This document shows positions 16,705 through 25,410 of a stretch of DNA of 64,000 nt, piece after piece. Under the pieces are notes generated by a model that saw nothing but the letters and a program-made list of their open reading frames with translations, had not been told where the DNA came from and made no database searches. A program made the translations under genes and the position numbers. Positions within the stretch are counted from its first letter, which is position 1. Each line of letters opens with the position of its first letter. The stretch comes from Bacteroidota bacterium (lineage in GTDB: Bacteria; Bacteroidota; Bacteroidia; 2-12-FULL-35-15), in assembly GCA_016722565.1 (NCBI GenBank), contig JADKIU010000003.1:248001-312000 (forward strand), written 5' to 3'.

Positions 16705-18657
16705 TTATTTAATAATTGTCAGATTTTTATTTACAGTATATTCTGAGCTTGTAAATCTTATAGTATAACTTCCAGAGGCAAGCTCTGAAAGATTAATTTC
16801 TTTTGTACCAAATGTTACAGATTTAGAGAATACAATTTCACCTAAATAATTAATCACACTAACATTTGTAGTTGTTCCAAAAGCTGAAGGAACGTTAATT
16901 GTAAATACATCTTTACCTGGATTTGGGAAAATAGTTGTATTCGCATCAACAACATTTTGATCAATTGTAGTTGAGAAACTTACTGTAGCGGTTGCAGTTG
17001 AAGAGCAACCATTCGCATCGGTAATAGTAACAGTATAGGTTCCTGGTAACAATCCTGTAGCTGTTGCTGACGGTCCTCCTGAAGGAGCCCAAGAATAAAT
17101 AACCGAACCAACAGTTCCTGATGTAGTAGCTGTAACTGAGCCATCAGGGCAAGTTGCGCATGTTGCATTTACTGAATTAGCACTAGCAGAAACACCAGAA
17201 CAATCAGGGTTCAAATTTAAACGAATTACGTAAGGTTTATTAAAGCCCGGTACACCAAAAAATTCATTGTTTGCCCATCCACCAGCAGGTGTTGTAGGCC
17301 AATTTACCCATGTTGTTCCCAATTTAAAAATATTATCTGTTTGTGCTAAACTTAAAGTACTATCAGCAACAAATTCCATTGAAGTGATTGTATAATCACC
17401 AGGAGTTAATACAAATGGTCCACCAGAAATTCCAAGTGTGATTAATCTAGCAGAGTCATTTGGATATAACATCGTGTCTGTAGTAGCTATTATTGCAGAT
17501 GGCACACCAGCAACCATACTCCATAAAGCACAAGCTGTTGGTCTTCCGGTGTATCCTCTGTTTACATAATAAGAAACTGAAGTTAAGGCAGAAACAGAAT
17601 TCACTGTAAATTCTTGACCCAAATGACCTCCATTACCTGCACCAATACCTAAAGCACCAGTAACAACTCCATTATCACGAGCATATGTTGAGTCCGTTAC
17701 AATAATCGAATTATATAATGTATCATTTAATGGATTACTATCCGCTGTGGAATGTGTCACAACATATTCGAAAGTGTAAACATCTGGCGTTGCTGGAATA
17801 GCATAATTTCCTGCACTCAATTGAACTGTAGCAGCTGGAGCTAATGTAGCTGCAGGAACTCCTGTATTTGTGTAAATCTGAGTTGATGCACCATTGTATA
17901 CATTTAATCTTAGTGAAACATTTGTAAGTGCACTCGTTCCAACATTACTAATCGTGGCTAAAGTTGGCATATTCCAAACTTGACTCTTTGGAACCATTGT
18001 ATACTCTGGAACGGTATCTAAAGAAACAAGTCTTCCATCAAATGGTGCAGAAACTTCTAATTTTACATCATCAATCAACAATAAAAACATATCTACTGAA
18101 TTGTTTCTAAATGATATGTATACTGTTTGACCAGCGTATGCACTCAGACTAACTGTTCTGTTGGTCCAAGTAGTATTTTCAGCCGGAGTAGAAAACAAAA
18201 CCGTTGAAGCTGTTATTAAATTGCCAATCACACCTGTTCCACCTGTTGGAGGAACCGTCATAATACGCACTTCGTATCCATCAGGATAAGCTGCATCATA
18301 CGTAACAGCATTCCATGACAATACAACATTTGCCGGTAAAGGGCCAATTGCAGGAGTTGTCATCCAATCGTTGGAAGGCCCTGCTGGCGAATACCAAGAA
18401 GTACTAAAAGCCGCAGAATCTCCTACAGCGAAAGAAAAGTCTTCACGTCTTTCCCAAGCAGCATTTACATATGAAACAGAAGCATTCGGAGTGCTGTTAT
18501 CCACGTTTGCTAATGACCATCCTGAAGGAAAGTTATACGTTCCTGCCCCACCAGCTGTTGGCCCTGCAATACCATCAAAATCTTCTAAAAATATAACTTG
18601 TGATTGTGCAATAGAGAATGCACCTATTGCAAGTGCTGTAAGTAAAATTTTTTTCAT
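16705..18657 (-). CDS. T9SS-secreted choice-of-anchor J / SprB-repeat surface protein
   Basis: A 650-residue secreted protein. After a signal peptide (to SQSQ region, about residue 20) comes a choice-of-anchor/cleaved-adhesin-like jelly-roll (about 20-210, with FLEDFDG and NDWMTTPAIGP). A CARDB-like beta region follows (about 215-330), then a ~170-residue region of unknown fold, one SprB-type repeat (about 500-570; SVNATCATCPDGSVTAT and LLPGTYTVTITDANGCSS), and a type A T9SS domain (TIFPNPGKDVF). Such proteins act as adhesins or cell-surface binding modules. The leader carries a -7 element at 18696-18703. Confidence 0.85.
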   Translation of the reverse strand: MKKILLTALAIGAFSIAQSQVIFLEDFDGIAGPTAGGAGTYNFPSGWSLANVDNSTPNASVSYVNAAWERREDFSFAVGDSAAFSTSWYSPAGPSNDWMTTPAIGPLPANVVLSWNAVTYDAAYPDGYEVRIMTVPPTGGTGVIGNLITASTVLFSTPAENTTWTNRTVSLSAYAGQTVYISFRNNSVDMFLLLIDDVKLEVSAPFDGRLVSLDTVPEYTMVPKSQVWNMPTLATISNVGTSALTNVSLRLNVYNGASTQIYTNTGVPAATLAPAATVQLSAGNYAIPATPDVYTFEYVVTHSTADSNPLNDTLYNSIIVTDSTYARDNGVVTGALGIGAGNGGHLGQEFTVNSVSALTSVSYYVNRGYTGRPTACALWSMVAGVPSAIIATTDTMLYPNDSARLITLGISGGPFVLTPGDYTITSMEFVADSTLSLAQTDNIFKLGTTWVNWPTTPAGGWANNEFFGVPGFNKPYVIRLNLNPDCSGVSASANSVNATCATCPDGSVTATTSGTVGSVIYSWAPSGGPSATATGLLPGTYTVTITDANGCSSTATATVSFSTTIDQNVVDANTTIFPNPGKDVFTINVPSAFGTTTNVSVINYLGEIVFSKSVTFGTKEINLSELASGSYTIRFTSSEYTVNKNLTIIK

Positions 18658-18695
18658 GTTTATTGGTTTATGTATTTATTTCAATTTTTCGAGTG

Positions 18696-18703
18696 CAAAT
18701 CTA
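18696..18703 (-). promoter_or_regulatory. Bacteroidota -7 element (TAGATTTG)
   Basis: TAGATTTG on the minus strand fits TAnnTTTG and would give a ~33-nt leader for the choice-of-anchor gene. No clear -33 element is visible. It lies just upstream of the stop region of the lipoprotein gene ending at 18706. Confidence 0.45.
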
Positions 18704-18705
18704 TG

Positions 18706-19242
18706 CTATTTTTTTTGCCTAAAATAATTTTTCGCCTTTACATAATTACTTTCTGTAAGAGGGCTTATATATTTTGCAATGTCTACTTTTTTAACGGCTA
18801 ATTGATTCGTATTAAGTTGCTGATTATTAATTAAGGTATCCGATTCAAAATTGAATATTTCTTTACTTAGAATATTCTCTATCGATAAAACTTGCCGGAT
18901 TTTATACGAATACACTTGATTATTATTACTTGTGAGGCAAGTTTCATTTATAATATACTCGATTTTATTCGTTTTCAGAGTTGACTTCTGTATTTCTTTG
19001 TTAGTTCTTAGCTTAAGTTTCTTAATTGAAGCGATTGCTGAATTATGGATAGCGTTTTTTAGCTCTTCTTCATTTGCAATTGGTGAAACACCAGAATTTC
19101 GACACCCTGAATTAATTTCAACCTCTACTAGCTCTTTTTCTTCCAAAAAAACAAGTTTCAACTGCTGTGTCTTGCAAGAGTATGAACTGACAAACAATAA
19201 AATTACGATAATACACTTTGGAATAGCTTTCATAACCTGCAT
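18706..19242 (-). CDS. Lipoprotein of unknown function
   Basis: A 178-residue protein with a lipoprotein signal (ILLFVSSYSC, Cys at residue 23). The rest is polar and asparagine/lysine-rich with no motif I recognise (for example SIKKLKLRTNKEIQKSTLKT). ATG codons at 19242 and 19233 are both possible; the second gives a more typical Lys-led signal peptide (MKAIPK). It follows the pyrophosphatase terminator, so it probably has its own promoter. Confidence 0.65.
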   Translation of the reverse strand: MQVMKAIPKCIIVILLFVSSYSCKTQQLKLVFLEEKELVEVEINSGCRNSGVSPIANEEELKNAIHNSAIASIKKLKLRTNKEIQKSTLKTNKIEYIINETCLTSNNNQVYSYKIRQVLSIENILSKEIFNFESDTLINNQQLNTNQLAVKKVDIAKYISPLTESNYVKAKNYFRQKK

Positions 19243-19249
19243 TAAATAT

Positions 19250-19275
19250 AAAACACCACAAAAATGTGGCGTTTT
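19250..19275 (-). terminator. Rho-independent terminator after the pyrophosphatase
   Basis: On the minus strand, AAAACGCCACA and TGTGGTGTTTT pair as an 11-bp stem with one G-U pair around a 4-nt loop, followed by a T-rich stretch. It sits 21 bp past the stop of the pyrophosphatase gene. Confidence 0.75.
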
Positions 19276-19296
19276 ACAATCTAAATATAATATTAG

Positions 19297-21972
19297 TTAG
19301 TGGTGTTTTGCGCAAGCATCTCCACATTTTTTAGCACATTCTTCTTTTGTTTTGCAACCGTGAGAACAACCTTCCATACATCCTTTATCACCATGTCCTT
19401 CACCTGAGCAAGCTTTTCCTGCTGCTGCTTTGTCTTTGCAACATGCTTTCGGAGCAGCAGCTTTTTCTTTGCAACAAGCCTTCATTTCACTCGGGTGTCC
19501 GGCAGGCATACCTGCGTGTTTTACACACATTGCTTTTTCTTCTGCAGAACAGCCAACAGAATCACAATATTTTGCACATTCTTCTTTGCTCATGTTCATG
19601 CATTTGTTCATGTCGCATTTCGGACCAACAAATTTTCCATCTGCACCGTACATGCTCATGCAATATGCTTTTTCGTCAGCAGTACAACCAACTGAATCAC
19701 ACATTGCAGCACATTGTTCTTTTGTCATTGAAGCGCATTTCGTCATATCGCACTTACCCATTCCACCTTCGTGACAAGCTTCCATCATTGCAGCACCATG
19801 TCCTTCACAACATTCTGTTTGAGCACCGTGATCGTCACAACCAGCCATTCCTGCTTCAGCAGTATTTACAGCAATGTATGGAGCAATCACTAATGAAACG
19901 ATTGACATCAATTTAATTAAGATATTCATGGATGGACCAGATGTATCTTTAAATGGATCACCAACTGTATCACCTGTAACTGATGCTTTGTGTGGTTCCG
20001 ATTTTTTATAGAACATTTCACCATTAATCAATACACCTTTTTCGAATGATTTCTTAGCGTTATCCCATGCACCACCAGCATTTGATTGGAAGATACCCAT
20101 CAACACACCGGATACCGTAACACCCGCTAATAAACCACCTAATACTTCTGGCCCGAAAATAAAACCAACAATTACTGGAGTAACCAATGCAATTGCACCG
20201 GGCATCATCATTTCACGGATAGATGCTTTTGTAGAGATGGCTACACATTTTTCATATTCAGGTTTTGCTTTGTATTCCATAATTCCTGGAATTTCGCGGA
20301 ACTGACGTCTAACTTCCTGAACCATGTCCATTGCCGCTTTACCAACCGCTTGAATACACAAAGCTGAGAAGATAAAAGGAATCATACCACCAACAAATAA
20401 ACCTGCTAATACAGGAGCTTTGTAAATATCGATTGCATCAATACCTGCAATACCAACAAACGCAGCAAACAATGCCAACGAAGTTAATGCAGCAGAAGCA
20501 ATTGCAAATCCTTTTCCGGTAGCAGCAGTAGTGTTACCTACAGCATCTAAATTATCTGTACGTTCACGAACTTCAGGAGGCAATTGACTCATTTCAGCAA
20601 TACCACCAGCGTTATCTGCAATCGGACCAAAAGCATCAATAGCCAATTGCATAGCAGTAGTTGCCATCATACCTGCAGCAGCAATTGCCACACCATATAA
20701 ACCTGCAAAATAATAAGAAGCCATAATTCCGGCAGCCAATGTTAAAATTGGAATAACCGTTGATTTCATACCTACAGATAAACCACCGATGATGTTAGTC
20801 GCATGACCGGTAGAAGATTGTTGAATGATTGATAAAACTGGCGCTTTACCCATTGCTGTGTAATATTCAGTAACAATACTCATGATAGCACCTACCACTG
20901 TTCCAACTACAATCGCTAAGAATACATTTAACTTAGAAAATTCATATCCACGTAAATTCAATGTTTCAGGCAACATCCACATTACAATAAAATAAGAAGC
21001 GATAACAGTTAATAGCATTGATGCCCAGTTACCCATATTTAATGCATTTTGAACATTTGATTTATCATCTTTAATTGTAACAAACCAAGTTCCTACAATT
21101 GAGAAAACAATTCCTAAACCACAAATCACCATTGGTAATAAAATTGGAGACATTCCATTGAAGTTATCTACCACCACAATTTCTTGTCCCAATACCATCG
21201 TTGCCAAAATTGTTGCAACATATGAACCGAATAAATCGGCACCCATACCAGCCACATCACCTACGTTGTCACCAACGTTATCAGCAATGGTTGCCGGGTT
21301 ACGAACATCATCTTCAGGAATACCTGCTTCTACTTTACCAACTAAATCCGCTCCAACGTCAGCTGCTTTGGTATAAATACCACCACCCACACGTGCGAAC
21401 AATGCAATGGACTCTGCTCCTAAAGAGAATCCTGTTAATACTTCGATAGCAGTTTTTACAGTATCTGCACCTAAATTGCTGAATATAGATAAGAAAGCTA
21501 TGAACAATCCACCTAAACCTAAAACAGCTAATCCGGCAACACCTAATCCCATTACGGTTCCACCGGTGAAGGATACTTTTAAGGCTTGTTTTAAACTAGT
21601 ACGAGCGGCTTGTGTTGTACGAACGTTTGCTTTCGTTGCTACCTTCATACCAATATATCCTGCTGTAGCAGAAAATACCGCTCCAATGATAAAGGAGATT
21701 GAAATAATCCAGCTGGAGTGAATCGGCTTTCCGTTCACTTCATGAATTGTTCCTGAATAAGCTAATAATGCAGCAGCAAACACAACGAAAATACTAAGTA
21801 CTTTCCATTCTGCCTTTAAAAATGCCATGGCTCCATCGGCAATATAACCGGCAAGCTCTTGCATGTTTTTATCACCGGCATCTTGCTTACTAACCCAAGC
21901 CGATTTAATTGCCATTACCAGCAATCCTAAAATCCCTAAAGCGGGCACTAAATAAATTACGTATTCGTTCAT
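19297..21972 (-). CDS. hppA: Membrane-bound ion-translocating pyrophosphatase with Cys-rich C-terminal extension
   Basis: An 891-residue integral membrane pyrophosphatase coupling PPi hydrolysis to Na+ or H+ export. The core (about 1-708) has the PPi-binding signature ADVGADLVGKVE, the acidic DNVGDNVGDVAGMGADLFGSY-type motif and GNTTAATGKG; Ala rather than Lys in GNTTAA marks the K+-dependent class. Core members normally end at ~680-760 residues. Here residues 709-891 add a soluble tail with 27 Cys and several His, including two copies of a ~32-residue block (KCDMTKCASMTKEQCAAMCDS and KCDMNKCMNMSKEECAKYCDS). With 16 helices and both ends on the outer face in known structures, the tail would be periplasmic. 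A well-formed promoter and a terminator bracket the gene. Confidence 0.95.
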   Translation of the reverse strand: MNEYVIYLVPALGILGLLVMAIKSAWVSKQDAGDKNMQELAGYIADGAMAFLKAEWKVLSIFVVFAAALLAYSGTIHEVNGKPIHSSWIISISFIIGAVFSATAGYIGMKVATKANVRTTQAARTSLKQALKVSFTGGTVMGLGVAGLAVLGLGGLFIAFLSIFSNLGADTVKTAIEVLTGFSLGAESIALFARVGGGIYTKAADVGADLVGKVEAGIPEDDVRNPATIADNVGDNVGDVAGMGADLFGSYVATILATMVLGQEIVVVDNFNGMSPILLPMVICGLGIVFSIVGTWFVTIKDDKSNVQNALNMGNWASMLLTVIASYFIVMWMLPETLNLRGYEFSKLNVFLAIVVGTVVGAIMSIVTEYYTAMGKAPVLSIIQQSSTGHATNIIGGLSVGMKSTVIPILTLAAGIMASYYFAGLYGVAIAAAGMMATTAMQLAIDAFGPIADNAGGIAEMSQLPPEVRERTDNLDAVGNTTAATGKGFAIASAALTSLALFAAFVGIAGIDAIDIYKAPVLAGLFVGGMIPFIFSALCIQAVGKAAMDMVQEVRRQFREIPGIMEYKAKPEYEKCVAISTKASIREMMMPGAIALVTPVIVGFIFGPEVLGGLLAGVTVSGVLMGIFQSNAGGAWDNAKKSFEKGVLINGEMFYKKSEPHKASVTGDTVGDPFKDTSGPSMNILIKLMSIVSLVIAPYIAVNTAEAGMAGCDDHGAQTECCEGHGAAMMEACHEGGMGKCDMTKCASMTKEQCAAMCDSVGCTADEKAYCMSMYGADGKFVGPKCDMNKCMNMSKEECAKYCDSVGCSAEEKAMCVKHAGMPAGHPSEMKACCKEKAAAPKACCKDKAAAGKACSGEGHGDKGCMEGCSHGCKTKEECAKKCGDACAKHH

Positions 21973-22051
21973 AGTTTTAATTAATTATTGTTTTTTATTT
22001 TTCGCCTAAGAAGAGCATACTTATATTATATATCCTCCTCAAATTGGGGTG

Positions 22052-22082
22052 CAAACTTATGTAAAATATAGTAAATATCAAA
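22052..22082 (-). promoter_or_regulatory. Promoter of the pyrophosphatase gene (TTTG-N19-TAAGTTTG)
   Basis: On the minus strand TTTG (22082-22079) and TAAGTTTG (22059-22052) are separated by exactly 19 bp. The predicted start near 22046 gives a ~74-nt leader containing GAGGAGG around 22032-22038, too far from the ATG to be its ribosome-binding site. Confidence 0.65.
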
Positions 22083-22108
22083 AAGAATTGATTACCAGAT
22101 AGTTAAGC

Positions 22109-24406
22109 CTAATCTAAGGCTCTTTTGTTAAAAATGATGTATCCGAAATGGAAAAGGATGGAAACAGGATCTTTCACCTGATCATAATAATTGGCGGTAA
22201 TGCTCATCGGTCCAACCGGAGTATGCCATACAAAACCTGCATTTGCAATATAATGTTGTAATGCAAAAGGAACTCCAAATTCCGTTTTCAAATCGGCCGT
22301 TTTTATCAATACCTGATAGGGTTGGTAGATATAACCTTCCATCCGAAACTCGATATTTTTTCGAATGTTGACGACAAATTTTACTCCACCTGCCACATAT
22401 TTATGGGTCCGATAATTTTCATTGAAGATGGTTTTACTATCCGGACTCGGTTGAAAAGCTTGAGCGGATAAAATACTGGACGTATAATTCTGAAAGAGTG
22501 TTTGTGTAGAATACACACCTTCTCCAAACACTCCAATTTTGACGGTTCCCCTCCGATTAAAATAACGCTCACCAGTCAGCTTAAAAACAGCCCATTCGTG
22601 GTGATTTGAATTTTCAGCTGTATCCAAGGAAGTGGATCCTGGAGTATTGATTTCAATCCCGTTTACATAACGGGCACTAATTCTTAAAAACTCTCCTTGA
22701 TTGGCATACTGTTTTCTATTCAACGAATTAATTTCATAATAACCTTTCACAGAAAACACATCAAAATTGGTTTGATCGGCCGTATCCAACTGAACAAAAA
22801 ATGGCGTTTGATAATAACGATCGGTTAAACGCGCTACGGATGCTCCACCAACAATACGGCCCTTTTTGCCTGTGGGAAAACCAATATCCAAACCACCGTG
22901 CTCTTCATTTTGAATTAAATAGGCCGGCTTGGTGTCTTCCAAAAATGCGCTACTGCTTTTGTAATAATCCCACTTATTCCATGTTGCATTGGGTTCAATA
23001 AATATAGGAACACGTGTTGGAAAATCGAAGCGTGTTTTCAATTGAATGGAACTGTATAATTTTCCAAAATAGGCATTGGCCATAATTCCCGCTGCAAATT
23101 TTCCTAAATAGTTGTACTGAACACCTATATAACCGTCACTAATCGGACGGTTTGAAAAATTTCCGCCAAAATCCGTAATCAGATTCCGTTCTTTTTTAAT
23201 TCGCAAATACAAATCGTAATACCCTGTTTTTGCATTGTATTTGACTTTCGGATAAATGTATTTGATTTTATTGTCGGCAGACAACCGGAAATATCCTTCC
23301 TTCATATCTTCCAGATTCACCACTTTATTTTTATGACGCAATACCTTTCTCACATATTCCGATTGTTTTTTATTTAATCCTTCGATATAAATATTATCAA
23401 AAACAATCTTCGGTTCCGAACTCTTAAAATTACTTCGTTTGATTGTTAATTCTTCTTTCGTTCTGCGTTGCTCTACAAATGTTTTTATAAAATCCATCTG
23501 TCGCATTGCAGCAGCGTAACCACTATCAATAAGGGGCTGCAAGTCGCCAAACTCAAACAAACCCACATCTGTTTTGGGTTCAATAATCACTCCTCCTTCA
23601 CATAAAATATCGTAATTGGATTTGCTTTGCAACATCGATTTGATTTGCGACAATAAATTGTCTTCATCCGGTGGAGGATTATTTCCACTCACATTGCTAC
23701 CAATCATAAAATCAGGAAAACATTCCTCATACATTACATTGGAGGGAAAATTATTATACAAACCTCCATCAAACAACAATTTGCCATCCACTAAAATGGG
23801 TTTAATGTAAAACGGATACGACATGGATGCTCGCACGGCTTCAGCCAAATCCCCCTTCCTAAAAACAACGGATTCCTTTTTTTCGATATCCGATGCCACA
23901 CAACGAAAGGGAATAAACAAACTATCAAAATTATAATTGGCCACCGCTGATGGTCCAGCAGCCAATTCCATCATTCCAAAATCCATTGCAACCGGAGATA
24001 TGAGATTGGTAGGCAATGTGGAAACAAAAGCGGAGTCGAGAGATAATTTAAACGTTACCCAAGAGGCATTGTCATCGGTTCGCTTAAAGTAATAGGCGTA
24101 TTTCTGATCTACAATTCCTTCTGACCAATTTTTAAAACGCTCCGTTTTTACCAATGCTTCCAGCTGTTCCGGAGAATATCCCATGGCATACAACGAACCA
24201 ATCAATGCACCCATGGAGGTACCTGTAATGTAATCAATCGGGATATTGTTGTCTTCCAGCGCCTTCAAAACCCCAATATGGGCAATACCACTGGCCGCAC
24301 CTCCACTTAATACAACACCTACTTTTTGTGCTTGAGCAGAATTTGGAGAAAGAAACAGCGATACAAAAAGAATACAGAAAAGAAATATTGGCTTTAAAAA
24401 AGTCAT
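22109..24406 (-). CDS. Patatin-like phospholipase with POTRA and outer-membrane beta-barrel (PlpD-like)
   Basis: A 765-residue type Vd-like autotransporter. A signal peptide ends near AQAQ. The patatin domain shows the oxyanion motif LSGGAASGIAHIGVL, nucleophile S64 in GTSMG and catalytic D213 in FDGGLYNNFP. A POTRA-like segment follows (about 335-415; NIYIEGLNKKQSEYVRKVLR), then a C-terminal ~16-strand BamA/TamA-type barrel ending in ILFHFGYIIFNK. The barrel should expose or secrete the lipase domain. I prefer ATG 24406 over GTG 24424 because the signal peptide starts there. Confidence 0.9.
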   Translation of the reverse strand: MTFLKPIFLFCILFVSLFLSPNSAQAQKVGVVLSGGAASGIAHIGVLKALEDNNIPIDYITGTSMGALIGSLYAMGYSPEQLEALVKTERFKNWSEGIVDQKYAYYFKRTDDNASWVTFKLSLDSAFVSTLPTNLISPVAMDFGMMELAAGPSAVANYNFDSLFIPFRCVASDIEKKESVVFRKGDLAEAVRASMSYPFYIKPILVDGKLLFDGGLYNNFPSNVMYEECFPDFMIGSNVSGNNPPPDEDNLLSQIKSMLQSKSNYDILCEGGVIIEPKTDVGLFEFGDLQPLIDSGYAAAMRQMDFIKTFVEQRRTKEELTIKRSNFKSSEPKIVFDNIYIEGLNKKQSEYVRKVLRHKNKVVNLEDMKEGYFRLSADNKIKYIYPKVKYNAKTGYYDLYLRIKKERNLITDFGGNFSNRPISDGYIGVQYNYLGKFAAGIMANAYFGKLYSSIQLKTRFDFPTRVPIFIEPNATWNKWDYYKSSSAFLEDTKPAYLIQNEEHGGLDIGFPTGKKGRIVGGASVARLTDRYYQTPFFVQLDTADQTNFDVFSVKGYYEINSLNRKQYANQGEFLRISARYVNGIEINTPGSTSLDTAENSNHHEWAVFKLTGERYFNRRGTVKIGVFGEGVYSTQTLFQNYTSSILSAQAFQPSPDSKTIFNENYRTHKYVAGGVKFVVNIRKNIEFRMEGYIYQPYQVLIKTADLKTEFGVPFALQHYIANAGFVWHTPVGPMSITANYYDQVKDPVSILFHFGYIIFNKRALD

Positions 24407-24536
24407 TGTTTTTTGTTGCTTCACAAAGCTACTAATAATATCAAAGGAATTGGAAGATTGGAAGATTGAAAATTGAAAAATTACATCCTAAAAGGTAAAA
24501 CAGACCAATAAACCAATATATAAGCGAACTAATCGA

Positions 24537-25334
24537 CTATGGTTTAGACGTAATTTCTTCAATTAGTTGCTTAAAATATTCCGGAGATTTTAATAAACGT
24601 GAACCATACCAAGAAAACAATTCGCCATCTACAATTAAAATGTGTGCATCCGGACAAATCGCTTTTAATTCATGAATGTGTTTTTCTTTAAAAGGATAAG
24701 GTTCGGAAGACAACAAGATTACTTGTGGCTTTGATGCGGTAATTTCTACTCCTGTTACTTCCGGGTATCGTCCCTCAAAAATATTTTTTAATCCGCATAC
24801 CCATAACAGCTCGTTGATGAATGTATTTCTGCCGGCAACCATGTAAGGATTGTTCCAGATGAAATAGGCCGTTGTTGGTTGTTCGTTGTTCGTTGTTGGT
24901 TGCTTGAATTGATTAAATCCAGATTCAATTCTAAGCTTGAGAAAAGTGGCTTCTTGTTGTTTTCCTACCAAGGTTCCCACCCGGGTGATCATATCATACG
25001 CATCTTTTAACGTATAAATATCACTCATCCAGACATTGTAATCCTTCATTAATAATTCAATCTGCTTTTGCTCATTTTCCTCCTTATTACCAATGATTAA
25101 ATCGGGTTGCAGTGCTTTTATTTTTTCAAAATCAATTTGTTTGGTTCCTCCAATACGCGTTTTGGTTTTGAACCATTCATCTGGGTGGATACAAAATTTG
25201 GTAATCCCAATCACCTCATCACGCAAACCCAAATCGTATAACAATTCTGTTTGGGAAGGCACAAGGGAGATAATCCTTTTTGGTGGAGAGGATAATTCGA
25301 TTTTACGATTAAGTTGGTCGGTGAAGATAGACAT
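24537..25334 (-). CDS. Helical-backbone metal receptor, BtuF-like binding protein
   Basis: A 265-residue periplasmic-binding-protein-type protein. It has RIISLVPSQTELLYDLGL at the N-terminus and TRIGGTKQIDFEKIKALQPDLII, typical of BtuF/cobalamin and haem/siderophore receptors linked by a long helix. No signal peptide is evident after ATG 25334 (MSIFTDQLNRK), a pattern seen in cytoplasmic or moonlighting members of this family. An insertion encoding QPTTNNEQPTTA interrupts the sequence near residue 150 and coincides with a short DNA repeat (24871-24902). No permease or ATPase gene is adjacent. Confidence 0.8.
   Translation of the reverse strand: MSIFTDQLNRKIELSSPPKRIISLVPSQTELLYDLGLRDEVIGITKFCIHPDEWFKTKTRIGGTKQIDFEKIKALQPDLIIGNKEENEQKQIELLMKDYNVWMSDIYTLKDAYDMITRVGTLVGKQQEATFLKLRIESGFNQFKQPTTNNEQPTTAYFIWNNPYMVAGRNTFINELLWVCGLKNIFEGRYPEVTGVEITASKPQVILLSSEPYPFKEKHIHELKAICPDAHILIVDGELFSWYGSRLLKSPEYFKQLIEEITSKP
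24871..24902. repeat. Short direct repeat within the BtuF-like gene
   Basis: Two copies of GTTGTTGGTTG (24871-24881 and 24892-24902) flank TTCGTTGTTC, giving a low-complexity GTT-rich block. It encodes an Asn/Thr/Gln/Pro-rich stretch in the BtuF-like protein, at a point where I would expect a short loop. Confidence 0.7.
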
Positions 25335-25353
25335 CAGGAAAAAAGTCAAATAA

Positions 25354-25398
25354 GTTAAATGGGGTAATTTAGGTTTTGCCTAAATTACCCCATTTAAC
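25354..25398. terminator. 20-bp perfect hairpin, probable terminator of the CBS-type gene
   Basis: Arms 25354-25373 and 25379-25398 are perfect reverse complements around a 5-nt loop. The hairpin lies 12 bp past the stop of the minus-strand gene at 25411 and before the next gene's start, with a T-rich tail on the minus strand. It is longer than usual for a terminator and could also be a palindromic repeat element. Confidence 0.7.
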
Positions 25399-25410
25399 CC
25401 AATTAACATA

